Positions 49,464 through 56,997 of a stretch of 64,000 nucleotides of DNA are shown piece after piece; positions within the stretch are counted from its first letter, which is position 1, and every line of letters begins with the position of its first letter. Source of the DNA: an uncultured Candidatus Saccharibacteria bacterium (GTDB lineage: Bacteria > Patescibacteriota > Saccharimonadia > Saccharimonadales > Saccharimonadaceae); the NCBI GenBank assembly GCA_946404545.1, contig CAMJDZ010000004.1:1-64000 (forward strand). The letters are read 5' to 3'. The notes beneath the pieces were generated by a model. That model was not told where the DNA came from. It searched no databases and saw only the letters and a program-made list of their open reading frames with translations. Made by a program: the position numbers and the translations under genes.

Positions 49464-49514
49464 TTCATCGCTCTATACTAGGGGTAGAAATAATTTTCAG
49501 GAGGAAATTACCAC

Positions 49515-49769
49515 ATGTCTATCAAGCCTCTCGCTGACCGCGTTGTCGCCAAAAAAGACGCCGCCACCAGCACGACCGCATCGGGCATTTTGCTTGGGTC
49601 GTCAAAAGAAAAATCCACCACTGCTACGATTGAATCCGTCGGCCCAGACGTAAAGACCGTCAAAAAGGGCGACCGCATCCTTTATCGCGAATACTCCGCC
49701 ACCGACATCAAGTACGACGGTACGGATTATCTCATTATCAAAGAAGAAGACATTTTAGCAACACTATAA
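49515..49769 (+). CDS. groES: Co-chaperonin GroES
   Basis: This is the lid of the GroEL folding chamber. The 84-residue product has the standard opening IKPLADRVVAKKDAA, the mobile-loop region TTASGILLG, GDRILYREYSATD and the ending YLIIKEEDILATL. It is somewhat shorter than the usual 95-100 residues. AGGAGGAAAT lies upstream of the ATG. The gene is transcribed from a sigma-70-type promoter overlapped by CIRCE, so it should be heat-inducible under HrcA control. groEL follows 9 nt downstream. Confidence 0.97.
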   Translation: MSIKPLADRVVAKKDAATSTTASGILLGSSKEKSTTATIESVGPDVKTVKKGDRILYREYSATDIKYDGTDYLIIKEEDILATL

Positions 49770-49778
49770 GGAGTATCT

Positions 49779-51401
49779 ATGGCAAAGAAAGTTTTCTATG
49801 ACGACGAAGCCCGCGAGAAAGTTCTCGGCGGCGCCAAGGCACTTTACGACGCAGTGAAGGTTACTTTCGGTCCAAAAGGCCGCAATGTTGTAATCGAAAA
49901 AAGCTACGGCGCACCAACCATCACCCATGATGGCGTCACTGTCGCTGAAGCTGTCGATCTCGGCAACGAAGACGATGAAACTCTCGGCTACCAGATGGGC
50001 GCTAAGCTCATTAAGTCTGCCGCGCAAAAGCTCAACAAGGTCGCCGGCGATGGTACTACCACCGTTACTGTTCTTACTTACAACATCCTCGCCGAAGCCA
50101 ACAAGCTCATTGCTGCCGGCCATAACCCAATGGACCTTCGCAAGGGCATCGAAGCTGCTGGCGCCGAAATCGTAAAGGGCATCAATAAAATCGCCGAGCA
50201 AATCGAGGGCGATGATTCCAAGGTTGCCGAAGTTGCCACCATTTCCGCTGGCGACGCCGAAATCGGCAAACTCATCGCAAACGTCATTTCCAAGATTGGC
50301 AAAGACGGCGTCGTTACCGTCGAGCAAGGTCAAGGTCTCGAAATGCAATCCGAGATTACCGAAGGTTACACCTACGACAAGGGCTACGCTTCGCCATTCT
50401 TCGTCACTGACACCCAGCGCCAAGAAGCCATCTTCGAGAAACCTTCCATTCTCATCACCGATAAAAAGATTTCTGCCGTCAACGATATTGTGCCGTTCCT
50501 CGAAAAAATGGCTCAGACCGGCCGCAAGGATCTCGTCATTATCGCCGAGGAAGTTGAAGGCGAGGCTCTCTCTGTGCTCGTTCTCAACAAGCTCAAGGGC
50601 GTCTTCAATACTCTTGTTTTGAAGGCCCCAGCCTTTGGCGACAATCGCAAGCAAATCATGGAAGATATCGCTGTTCTCACCGGCGCAACTGTTGTTTCGA
50701 GCGAAAAGGGCATGAGTCTCGAAGATTCCGGTCTCGAAGTTCTCGGCCAGGCTCGCAAGATTATTGCTACCAAAGATCAGACTACTATCGTTAATGGCGC
50801 CGGCGATGCCCGCGAGGTTAAAGCTCGCATCGCAGACATCGAAGCCCAGGCAAAGACCGCACTTTCAAACTACGAAACTGAGCAATTTGAAAAACGCGCT
50901 GCTGCTCTCGCTGGCCGCGTCGCCGTTATCAAGGTTGGCGGTGCTACCGAAACCGAAATCGATGAGAAGAAATATCGCGTCGATGACGCCGTTGCTGCCA
51001 CAAAGGCCGCTCTCGATGAGGGCATCGTTCCAGGTGGTGGCGTCACGCTTGTTAACCTCGCCAAGAACATCAAGGACAAGAGCGCCGGTGCTGAAATTTT
51101 GAAGGCCGCCCTCAAGGCTCCATTTACTCAGATTATGGAAAATGCTGGCCTCAACTCTCAGGCACTTCTCGCTCAGGTTGAAGCTGCCGCAGACGGGCAG
51201 GGCATTAACGTCATGGCGCCAGAAAAAGGCCTCGTCGACCTCAAGAAAGACGGCGTCGTCGACCCAGCTCGCGTCACTCGCGAAGCTGTCCAGAATGCTG
51301 TCAGCATTGCCGCAACGACGATTACGATGGGAGCCCTCATCGTCAATCTCCCAGAAAAAGACAACCCTGCCGCAGCCGGCATGGGTGGCGGAATGTATTA
51401 A
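49779..51401 (+). CDS. groEL: Chaperonin GroEL
   Basis: This ATP-dependent folding chamber has 540 residues. Hallmarks are VTFGPKGRNVVIEKSYGAP at the N-terminus, the nucleotide-binding segment DGTTTVTVL, the apical-domain FVTDTQRQEA, the signature AALDEGIVPGGG, and the flexible Gly/Met tail ending GMGGGMY. Length and order are canonical, and no insertion or loss is evident. It is co-transcribed with groES from the CIRCE-controlled promoter and followed by a strong terminator. Confidence 0.98.
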   Translation: MAKKVFYDDEAREKVLGGAKALYDAVKVTFGPKGRNVVIEKSYGAPTITHDGVTVAEAVDLGNEDDETLGYQMGAKLIKSAAQKLNKVAGDGTTTVTVLTYNILAEANKLIAAGHNPMDLRKGIEAAGAEIVKGINKIAEQIEGDDSKVAEVATISAGDAEIGKLIANVISKIGKDGVVTVEQGQGLEMQSEITEGYTYDKGYASPFFVTDTQRQEAIFEKPSILITDKKISAVNDIVPFLEKMAQTGRKDLVIIAEEVEGEALSVLVLNKLKGVFNTLVLKAPAFGDNRKQIMEDIAVLTGATVVSSEKGMSLEDSGLEVLGQARKIIATKDQTTIVNGAGDAREVKARIADIEAQAKTALSNYETEQFEKRAAALAGRVAVIKVGGATETEIDEKKYRVDDAVAATKAALDEGIVPGGGVTLVNLAKNIKDKSAGAEILKAALKAPFTQIMENAGLNSQALLAQVEAAADGQGINVMAPEKGLVDLKKDGVVDPARVTREAVQNAVSIAATTITMGALIVNLPEKDNPAAAGMGGGMY

Positions 51402-51414
51402 ACCGCATCAAACA

Positions 51415-51445
51415 AGAAAGAACCCGCCAAGCGGGTTCTTTTTAT
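51415..51445 (+). terminator. Terminator of groES-groEL
   Basis: AAAGAACCCGC pairs with GCGGGTTCTTT, followed by TT. Confidence 0.85.
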
Positions 51446-51466
51446 AGATAAGATTTAATTTTTAGC

Positions 51467-51937
51467 TTAAGCAGCTGGGGCTTGTTCTGCTGGAATGCCA
51501 AGCTTGTCGACGGCTTCGACGACGAAGAGAAGAGCCTCTGCCTTTTCTTTCTGATCTTCGATGCCCTTAGCGGCGTTGTAAGCGAGCTCGATGCAAGCTT
51601 TATCTTCGGTAAGATCGATGATTTCCTTGTAAATCTTGAACTTCTTACCAGCTTCAATCTCGACACTCTCGAGAATTGGGCGCAAATCAGACAAAGCCAT
51701 CGATTTGACCTTATCAAGGTCAGGGTCACCGTAAACAGCCTTGGCTGGAGCTGCTGCTTCTGCTGGAGCTGCATCCAAGCCTGGAACAGCTGGAGCCGGA
51801 GCGACGCCTAAATCTACTGGTGCGGCACCAGTTGCCTGTGCGACGGCGTTTTCAACTGCATTAGAATCTGCAGGGTTAGTAATATTGTTGATTGCTTGCT
51901 GCAACTCATCTGGAGTTGCGGTATTATTTTGGTCCAT
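51467..51937 (-). CDS. Helical orphan protein with Ala/Pro-rich linker
   Basis: This 156-residue protein has an N-terminal polar helix (PDELQQAINNITN) and an Ala/Pro-rich linker of about 40 residues. The C-terminal helical domain (about residues 75-150) contains LSDLRPILESVEIEAGKKFK, EIIDLTEDKACIELAYNAAK and EKAEALLFVVEAVDKLG, amphipathic and acidic. There is no membrane segment. It lies downstream of a membrane-protein gene and convergent to groEL. No family is recognised; the helical part could be a dimerisation or protein-binding domain. Confidence 0.68.
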   Translation of the reverse strand: MDQNNTATPDELQQAINNITNPADSNAVENAVAQATGAAPVDLGVAPAPAVPGLDAAPAEAAAPAKAVYGDPDLDKVKSMALSDLRPILESVEIEAGKKFKIYKEIIDLTEDKACIELAYNAAKGIEDQKEKAEALLFVVEAVDKLGIPAEQAPAA

Positions 51938-51987
51938 ACTTGCCCACCTTATCTATTTAATTACCTAATATCATATCACGCTTACGC

Positions 51988-52452
51988 CTAAATGCGCAAG
52001 AACTTGACCAGCTTGTCGAGCATGTCCTGCTTCACTGGCTCCATCGGTAGATGTGCACCAAAGACGTCGACGATCTGCTCGCCCTCAGTCTCCGGGAAAT
52101 ACACACGCACGCGTGTCGAGAAACGCTTTTTCGGCACGAGCATAATGCAGTAATGATTGTTTTCGTTCAACACGCCGAACGACTTAAAAGAATCAAAGGT
52201 ATAGAGGTTATTGCCTTCTGACAGACCTTTGTCGGAAAGGGAATAATGCAATAAGCGTGGTGGACGTGCCGTATAGGTCAGCAACGCAATTGCCGCCACG
52301 ATCACTAATGCCAAGAAAGTCCACTGCTGCCACCAGATAGCAATACCGCTCAAGATGAGCACCACCAATACTAGGCCGAAATACCACCCAGCATTCTTCT
52401 TATATTCGATATATTCGCGAGCTTCCCAGTTCACAATTGTCTTCTTAGCCAT
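51988..52452 (-). CDS. Two-helix membrane protein with a C-terminal PH-like domain
   Basis: This 154-residue protein has two adjacent transmembrane helices (about residues 24-43 and 46-62) and a cytoplasmic or surface domain of some 90 residues rich in beta strands (LLHYSLSDKGLSEGNNLYTF, HYCIMLVPKKRFSTRVRVYF), in the style of bacterial PH-like YdbT/DUF304 proteins. The start at 52452 is used because the longer reading has no support; TATAAT lies 9 nt before it. A short unrelated orphan gene follows. Function unknown. Confidence 0.7.
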   Translation of the reverse strand: MAKKTIVNWEAREYIEYKKNAGWYFGLVLVVLILSGIAIWWQQWTFLALVIVAAIALLTYTARPPRLLHYSLSDKGLSEGNNLYTFDSFKSFGVLNENNHYCIMLVPKKRFSTRVRVYFPETEGEQIVDVFGAHLPMEPVKQDMLDKLVKFLRI

Positions 52453-52527
52453 AGTACTTTTATTATAGCACAAGCGCAATAATCAATAAAAATCATCAAA
52501 AAATGCCCTGACTCGCAGCGCATCTTT

Positions 52528-52620
52528 TGGCGGAGGGTGAGAGATTCGAACTCTCGCACCAGCTTTCGCCAGTCTAACGATTTAGCAAACCGTCCCCTTC
52601 AGCCACTTGGGTAACCCTCC
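52528..52620 (-). tRNA. tRNA-Ser (anticodon GCU)
   Basis: Begins GGAGGGT and ends with encoded CCA on the minus strand. The anticodon stem ACGGT/ATCGT holds the loop TTGCTAA. A long variable arm and the T-loop AGTTCGAATCT are present. TTGGCT-18-TAAAAT upstream is a plausible promoter. Confidence 0.95.
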
Positions 52621-52664
52621 AACAGAGACTATTTTATCACAAAATCCCATTAATAGCCAATCCC

Positions 52665-52774
52665 TGCTAGCCTCATCTTCGGGAGCACAGCGTTCGCTCG
52701 GCCTGTCTTCACAGGCGAGCGCCGCTTCGTACTCGGCAGCAGCCTCCGTAAGTCTCCCTCAGACAAGGCTAGCA
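52665..52774. repeat. Large GC-rich palindromic structure A
   Basis: Part of a 363-bp gene-free stretch. TGCTAGCCT (52665-52673) pairs perfectly with AGGCTAGCA (52766-52774); inside it GGGAG pairs with CTCCC. Within that is a strong hairpin, CGCTCG-G-CCTGT with loop CTTC and ACAGG-CGAGCG (52695-52721). It is more GC-rich than its surroundings. There is no T-run and no reading frame of interest. It could be the scaffold of a structured RNA or a mobile palindrome. Confidence 0.6.
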
Positions 52775-52934
52775 ATCATTAGCCATCAGCGCCATTTTCC
52801 CGATTAGCTCTAGACGGAGACTCGCGGAGCCTACGGGCGAGCGCGAGACGGCTGCCGCCCGTAACGACGGGCCGGCAGAACGTCGTGCTCCGTATGGAGC
52901 TAATCGGGGAAATGGGGAATAATGGACAATGATT
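52774..52934. repeat. Large GC-rich palindromic structure B
   Basis: Directly adjoining structure A. A 19-bp inverted repeat (52792-52810 with 52897-52915, one G-T wobble) is flanked by AATCATT/AATGATT and encloses ACGGAG/CTCCGT. Two inner hairpins follow: CTCGCG/CGCGAG and CTGCCG-CCCGT/ACGGG-CCGGCAG. The right arm overlaps the -35 of the next gene's promoter (TGGACA 52923-52928, TATAAT 52947-52952). The fold is a multibranched structure of about 160 nt with no known family. Confidence 0.62.
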
Positions 52935-52983
52935 GCCATTATGTTGTATAATATAGTTATCTTAAAGGAATAGTTCGAACAAT

Positions 52984-53379
52984 ATGAAAAACATTCTCAA
53001 AAAAGCTGGGCAAATCATTACTGGTGCTGCCGCAGCTGCTACATTATTTGCTGGCCGCGTAATGGCCACCACAACTGCGAACCCTGCACAGGCCGGCGCT
53101 GAAGCTGCCCGTGGCAACGGTATGCCTTCTGAGCTAGTTGGCGCAGACGGCGTCTTCACCAAGATTACCAACACCGTTCTTTATGCCGTCGGTATCATCT
53201 CCGTCGTCATGCTTATCTTCGGTGGTCTCCGCTATGTTATCTCTGGCGGCGACAGCAAAAAGGTTACCGATGCAAAGAACACCATCATGTATGCTCTTAT
53301 CGGTCTCATCATCTCGATTCTCGCTTTCGCAATCGTCAACTTCGTGATCAACGCAGTCGGCGGCGAAGCTAGCGTCTAA
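52984..53379 (+). CDS. VirB2/TrbC-like pilin
   Basis: This 131-residue prepilin has an N-terminal signal segment (ILKKAGQIITGAAAAATLFAG) and a polar part. Two hydrophobic helices sit around the family motif GGLRYVISGGDSKKV, with NTIMYALIGLI in the second helix. This is the arrangement of VirB2/TrbC T4SS pilins, in which both helices pack in the filament. A promoter reaching into palindrome B precedes it, and AAAGGA lies about 13 nt before the ATG. The transcript ends in a hairpin (53404-53434) located inside the convergent comF gene. It is the first of seven such proteins within about 5 kb. Confidence 0.83.
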   Translation: MKNILKKAGQIITGAAAAATLFAGRVMATTTANPAQAGAEAARGNGMPSELVGADGVFTKITNTVLYAVGIISVVMLIFGGLRYVISGGDSKKVTDAKNTIMYALIGLIISILAFAIVNFVINAVGGEASV

Positions 53380-53394
53380 TCAACTATTCCAGTC

Positions 53395-54039
53395 TTATAC
53401 ACTTCTCGCAATCACACCGATTGCGAGATTTTTTACGCCCGCTTCGCGCATTAATCTGGCCGCCGCCATCATACTACTTCCGGTCGTCCAGACATCGTCA
53501 ATTAATATATAATTCTTATTCACATCCACACTTTTGAGCAAATACGCTGATTTTGCCTGCTCACGCCGTTGTTCGAGGCTTGCACCAACTTGCACTGTGT
53601 TCTTTTTGCGCGCAAGCGCATATTCAGTCGATAAGCCAGTCTTCCTGCAAATCAGACCAATATGATCAAACCCGCGTTCGCGGATATGCCGGTTGATCGT
53701 CGGCAGCGGCACGAGTGTATAGCTATCTCCAATTGCCTCCACTAGTGCCTCCGCCAATATCGGCGCCACCGAACGCACCGAGTGAAACTTATAAATCTCG
53801 ATTAATCTCCTCAAAACCCCAACTCGATTGCCAACATAAAATTGCCGCGAAAAAGGCAGGGAACAGCTCGGACAAATGCCATTTTTTAGTCAGCCGCCGC
53901 AGGCCAAACAAGCCCGTTTTTCGCCGCTTTTAATATATTTTTTACAACACTCGCACAGTATTCCACCTACTTTTCCACAAGAAATACAGTAATGCGGGCA
54001 GAGCAATTCGCTTATGCAATTGAATATTGTATTTTTCAC
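53395..54039 (-). pseudogene. comF: ComF-family phosphoribosyltransferase interrupted by one in-frame UGA
   Basis: Read through, this frame gives a full-length ComF protein of 214 residues with one internal stop. The N-terminal Zn-ribbon has Cys pairs at 14/18/21, 29/31/32, 44/47 and 56/59; the UGA is codon 50 (53892-53890), between the last two. The C-terminal PRPP-binding domain is complete, with ILIDDVWTTGSSM. ComF acts with the natural-competence machinery in DNA uptake. The start is the GTG at 54039, which follows AAGGAGG by 8 nt. The rest of the frame is intact, so this is either a very recent nonsense mutation or programmed read-through; the codon after the stop is CTA, giving the leaky UGA-C context. 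Other genes in the window use UGA as a normal stop. Confidence 0.75.
53404..53434 (+). terminator. Terminator of the first pilin gene, inside comF
   Basis: TCTCGCAATC (53404-53413) pairs perfectly with GATTGCGAGA (53419-53428), followed by six T residues. The hairpin lies in the 3' coding end of comF on the other strand. Confidence 0.85.
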
Positions 54040-54127
54040 AACAATTACCTCCTTTTTATTGATTTTAGCTATAAGACCCTCTATAATAAAGCTTAAGAGT
54101 GTAAATAGTGGAGGAATGTATATAACT

Positions 54128-54640
54128 ATGGCTCGCAAACAAGAAGATATGAGCTTAGACGATGAGCTCACTGCTGCCTTTCTTTCCGAAGATGGCAATG
54201 CTGGTCTAGCTGAAGAGGGATTGGTGGAATCCACAGAAAGCGCTCCAGCCGAAGAAGCAGTCTACGTAGAAGAAACCGCTACTGACGACAACTGGGAAGA
54301 CGAAACCGAAAACCTTCCAGGTCAGCTTGCTGTTGATGTCTATGAGACCCCAACCAAACTTATTATCAAAGCTCGCACCGCAGGTATCGAGCGCAAGGAT
54401 CTCGATGTTTCTATTTCCGATAACATCCTTACCATTTCTGGCGTTCTCAGCGGCGGCGAAGATGACAATGCTACGCAATGGCACATCCAGGAATGCTACT
54501 GGGGCGAATTCAGTCGCACCATCGCACTCCCAGTTCAGGTCATCGAAGACGGCGTCGAAGCTGTCCTCAAAGACGGTGTCCTTACTATTTCCTTCGAAAA
54601 GGAAAAGGTCGAAGAGCCAAAGCGCATCACTATTAACTAA
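54128..54640 (+). CDS. Hsp20/alpha-crystallin family small heat-shock protein
   Basis: This ATP-independent holdase keeps unfolding proteins soluble. The 170-residue protein has an acidic N-terminal arm (about 75 residues) and the alpha-crystallin domain. The domain starts near LAVDVYETPTKLIIKARTAG and runs through DLDVSISDNILTISG, CYWGEFSRTIALP and AVLKDGVLTISF, the core motif. It ends RITIN. The start at 54128 follows GGAGGA by 12-13 nt; the in-frame ATG at 54116 is too close to that site. A terminator follows. Confidence 0.93.
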   Translation: MARKQEDMSLDDELTAAFLSEDGNAGLAEEGLVESTESAPAEEAVYVEETATDDNWEDETENLPGQLAVDVYETPTKLIIKARTAGIERKDLDVSISDNILTISGVLSGGEDDNATQWHIQECYWGEFSRTIALPVQVIEDGVEAVLKDGVLTISFEKEKVEEPKRITIN

Positions 54641-54655
54641 TAGTTGTCTTGTTAA

Positions 54656-54687
54656 AATATTCCTGCTCCAGCAGGAATATTTTTTAT
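54656..54687 (+). terminator. Terminator of hsp20
   Basis: AATATTCCTGC pairs perfectly with GCAGGAATATT, then TTTTT. Confidence 0.9.
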
Positions 54688-54704
54688 CCCTAGTATTTGC
54701 ACCA

Positions 54705-54737
54705 ACAAAAATCCCCTCACCAATAGGCAAGGGGATT
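54705..54737 (-). terminator. Terminator of the pilin array
   Basis: AATCCCC (54710-54716) pairs with GGGGATT (54731-54737); the minus strand continues with TTTTTG. Confidence 0.75.
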
Positions 54738-54748
54738 GATTCGCTATT

Positions 54749-55072
54749 TTATCCAGCGAGCGCGCCGAGCACGAAGTTGACGATTGCGAAGGCGAGAAGC
54801 ACAATGATCAAGCCAATCACGCCGTAGAGAATCGTGTCACGAGCCTTCTTGGTCTTACCAGGATCACCCTGAGAAGTGGTGTAATTGATACCACCGAGGA
54901 TAATCATGATAACGGCTACGATACCGATAACGCCGATAATCGCATTAAGAATGACGCCAATCTGGCTTTCAAGACCAGTATCAGCACCAGCCGTACCAGC
55001 TACCTGATTAACCTTGTCGAGCGCATTCTGTGCGCCGGAAGTGCCACCATCACTTGCGATTAATACTTTCAT
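54749..55072 (-). CDS. VirB2-like pilin, no signal peptide
   Basis: This 107-residue protein has two hydrophobic helices around the loop motif GGINYTTSQGDPGKTKKARD and the second-helix motif TILYGVIGLII, the same module as its neighbours. Unlike them it has no clear signal peptide; the N-terminus is a 35-residue polar stretch (SDGGTSGAQNALDKV). It may rely on the first helix for insertion. AAAGGAG precedes the ATG. It is the last gene of the minus-strand pilin array. Confidence 0.8.
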   Translation of the reverse strand: MKVLIASDGGTSGAQNALDKVNQVAGTAGADTGLESQIGVILNAIIGVIGIVAVIMIILGGINYTTSQGDPGKTKKARDTILYGVIGLIIVLLAFAIVNFVLGALAG

Positions 55073-55087
55073 TCAATATCTCCTTTA

Positions 55088-55600
55088 TTACTTAGCGAGA
55101 GCGCCAAGGACGAAGTTGACGATAGCAAAGGCGAGAATTGCAATCACGAGACCGATGATACCGTAGAGAATCGTGTCTTTACCTTTCTTAACCTTGCCTG
55201 GGTCACCCTGGGAAGTAGCATAGCTGATACCACCGAGGATAATCATCACGACTGCAACCATACCAATGATGAAGATAACAGTGTTGATGATAGTGTTAAC
55301 AACATTGTTCAAATCGCTGCTCTGGCAGGAATCTGGGTCAGAAGCAATCGTACCGGCCTGAGCACAGTCAGCGCTAGACTTACCGTAAATCGTACCCCAG
55401 TTGTTGCCATCTTTGTAGCGCGTACACTTAACTGGATAGCCGTTTGGTGCGGTACCAGCAGTAGTGAAGGTCAAGTTAGAATACTTCTTGTTTGCGCCAA
55501 CACAGTCATTGATGCTTGCGGCAAACACAGAGCCGGTAACTACGACAGCCAAGAATGCTGCAATCGCGCCGCCTTTGATGATTTTGCTAATTTTGTTCAT
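55088..55600 (-). CDS. VirB2-like pilin with signal peptide and Cys-bearing ectodomain
   Basis: This 170-residue protein has a signal peptide (GGAIAAFLAVVVTGSVFA), then an exported domain of about 75 residues with four Cys that could form disulfides, then the pilin module (GGISYATSQGDPGKVKKGKD and TILYGIIGLVI). AAAGGAG precedes the ATG. The extra exported domain distinguishes it from the shorter neighbours and suggests a surface-exposed or minor pilin. Confidence 0.82.
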   Translation of the reverse strand: MNKISKIIKGGAIAAFLAVVVTGSVFAASINDCVGANKKYSNLTFTTAGTAPNGYPVKCTRYKDGNNWGTIYGKSSADCAQAGTIASDPDSCQSSDLNNVVNTIINTVIFIIGMVAVVMIILGGISYATSQGDPGKVKKGKDTILYGIIGLVIAILAFAIVNFVLGALAK

Positions 55601-55666
55601 TTTTTCTCCTTTTAGAAAATTCTTAATTATATTTTAACATATTTATTAATATTGCAAATCTATTCT

Positions 55667-55960
55667 CTACTTTATGCTCCCCAAGACAAAGTTAACAATA
55701 GCGAATGCCAGTAGGGTAACAATCAAACCAATCACGGCATAGAGAATCGTATCGCGAGCTTTCTTGGTCTTTCCAGGATCACCCTGAGAAGTCACATAAT
55801 TAATACCGCCAATGATAATAAAAATGACGGCCACAACGCCAATGATGCCAAAAACCGCATTCAAGATAACGCCAATACTGTCTTCGAGGCTTTTGCCATC
55901 ACTGACATCGCCAACCTGGCCGCCGATACCTTTTGCAACTACTTTCAAAAAATTATTCAT
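55667..55960 (-). CDS. VirB2-like pilin, short form
   Basis: This 97-residue protein has an N-terminal polar part, then two helices around GGINYVTSQGDPGKTKKARD and TILYAVIGLIVTLLAF. It is nearly identical in the loop to the protein at 54749-55072, so the two are recent duplicates. The ATG shares a base with the stop of the upstream pilin gene (TAATG), giving coupled translation. Confidence 0.82.
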   Translation of the reverse strand: MNNFLKVVAKGIGGQVGDVSDGKSLEDSIGVILNAVFGIIGVVAVIFIIIGGINYVTSQGDPGKTKKARDTILYAVIGLIVTLLAFAIVNFVLGSIK

Positions 55961-56322
55961 TATTTCATTGCTCCTAAGATAAAGTTAACGATAGCGAATG
56001 CTAACAGAGAAATAATCAAACCAATCACGGCATAGAGAATCGTGCTCTTTGCGCGTGTCACCTTTCCAGGATCACCCTGGGAAGTTACATAAAAGACGCC
56101 GCCAATCACAATCACGATTGCCGCCACGATACCGGTAATTCCAAACACTGCGTTGAGAACCGTACCGATTTTATTCTGCGCATCATCTTCAGTATGGCTG
56201 CCACAAATAATATCCTTATCTGGACCATTGTAGGTATTGCACATATCATCAGCATAGGCCGGCACCGCCATAAAACCTAATACTGCAATGACGCTAGCTA
56301 TTACTAATGCAATTTTCTTCAT
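55960..56322 (-). CDS. VirB2-like pilin with signal peptide
   Basis: This 120-residue protein has a signal peptide (MKKIALVIASVIAVLGFMAV, cleavage near AYA), a short Cys-containing linker (two Cys), and the pilin module GGVFYVTSQGDPGKVTRAKS with TILYAVIGLIISLLAF. It starts on the last base of the preceding stop codon and ends on the first base of the next gene, so three pilins are translationally coupled. Confidence 0.83.
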   Translation of the reverse strand: MKKIALVIASVIAVLGFMAVPAYADDMCNTYNGPDKDIICGSHTEDDAQNKIGTVLNAVFGITGIVAAIVIVIGGVFYVTSQGDPGKVTRAKSTILYAVIGLIISLLAFAIVNFILGAMK

Positions 56323-56996
56323 TATCCGATTGCTCCTACTACCGTATTAACGATTACTGCGGCCAAAATCACAATGATAAGACCGATTGACGAATACAAA
56401 ATCGTATCGCGTGCAGTTTTTGCGGCAGATGGATTGCCGACGCTTGTAACATACTGAATGCCACCCCACACAATCATAATCACCGCGATAATACCGCCCC
56501 AAACAAAGGCCGTATTAAAGATTTCCTTAATAAAGTCGCCGCCTTTAGACTTACTAATCACGTCTGCAATCGCGCCACTGATGAGGGAAGCGACCATCAC
56601 GAGCGCCATACCAATCACCGCATTCGTAACCGTCTTTTTGCCCTTAGCGAGTTTGCCTGGATCGCCACGTGCCAACATATACTGGTAGCCACCCCAAATC
56701 ACCATCGCAATTGCGAGGTAGCCAATCACGCCGAGTATCATACTGACGACGTTCATTACAACTGTCCAAATAAAACGACGCAAACTCGAGCCGTCCGAAT
56801 CACGTACTGGCGTGTTAATTCTACAGGTGCCGTCAGGCTTCGTGCTGACCAAGCCGTCATACCAAGCCCTGATACCCAAGAAGTGCGTTTGACAGTCTGC
56901 TTTCGGCTCTGCGGCAACATTTTTAGCCGGTAAAACTACAATCCCTGCAGCCGCAATTGCCAACACTGCGCAGATACTAATAATAAATTTTCTCAT
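56322..56996 (-). CDS. Double VirB2-like pilin (two modules in one chain)
   Basis: This 224-residue protein contains two pilin modules in tandem after a signal peptide (FIISICAVLAIAAAGIVVLP). The first has GGYQYMLARGDPGKLAKGKK and TVTNAVIGMALVM; the second has GGIQYVTSVGNPSAAKTARD and TILYSSIGLIIVIL. Together they give four transmembrane helices. The start at 56996 is preferred, 1 nt after the stop of the preceding gene, with AAGGAT before it. A covalent dimer could act as a starter, cap or base of the filament; this is inference. Confidence 0.78.
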   Translation of the reverse strand: MRKFIISICAVLAIAAAGIVVLPAKNVAAEPKADCQTHFLGIRAWYDGLVSTKPDGTCRINTPVRDSDGSSLRRFIWTVVMNVVSMILGVIGYLAIAMVIWGGYQYMLARGDPGKLAKGKKTVTNAVIGMALVMVASLISGAIADVISKSKGGDFIKEIFNTAFVWGGIIAVIMIVWGGIQYVTSVGNPSAAKTARDTILYSSIGLIIVILAAVIVNTVVGAIG

Positions 56997-56997
56997 G

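Noticed and set aside
52665-52934. Integron attC site or rho-independent terminator
   Set aside because: No integrase-type core sites (GTTRRRY) at the ends, and no T-run after either palindrome.
53390-54039. Genome-wide UGA recoding (as in Gracilibacteria/SR1) to explain comF
   Set aside because: UGA is used as an ordinary stop at 24527-24529, 36234-36236 and 44819-44821, and no other gene in the window contains in-frame UGA.
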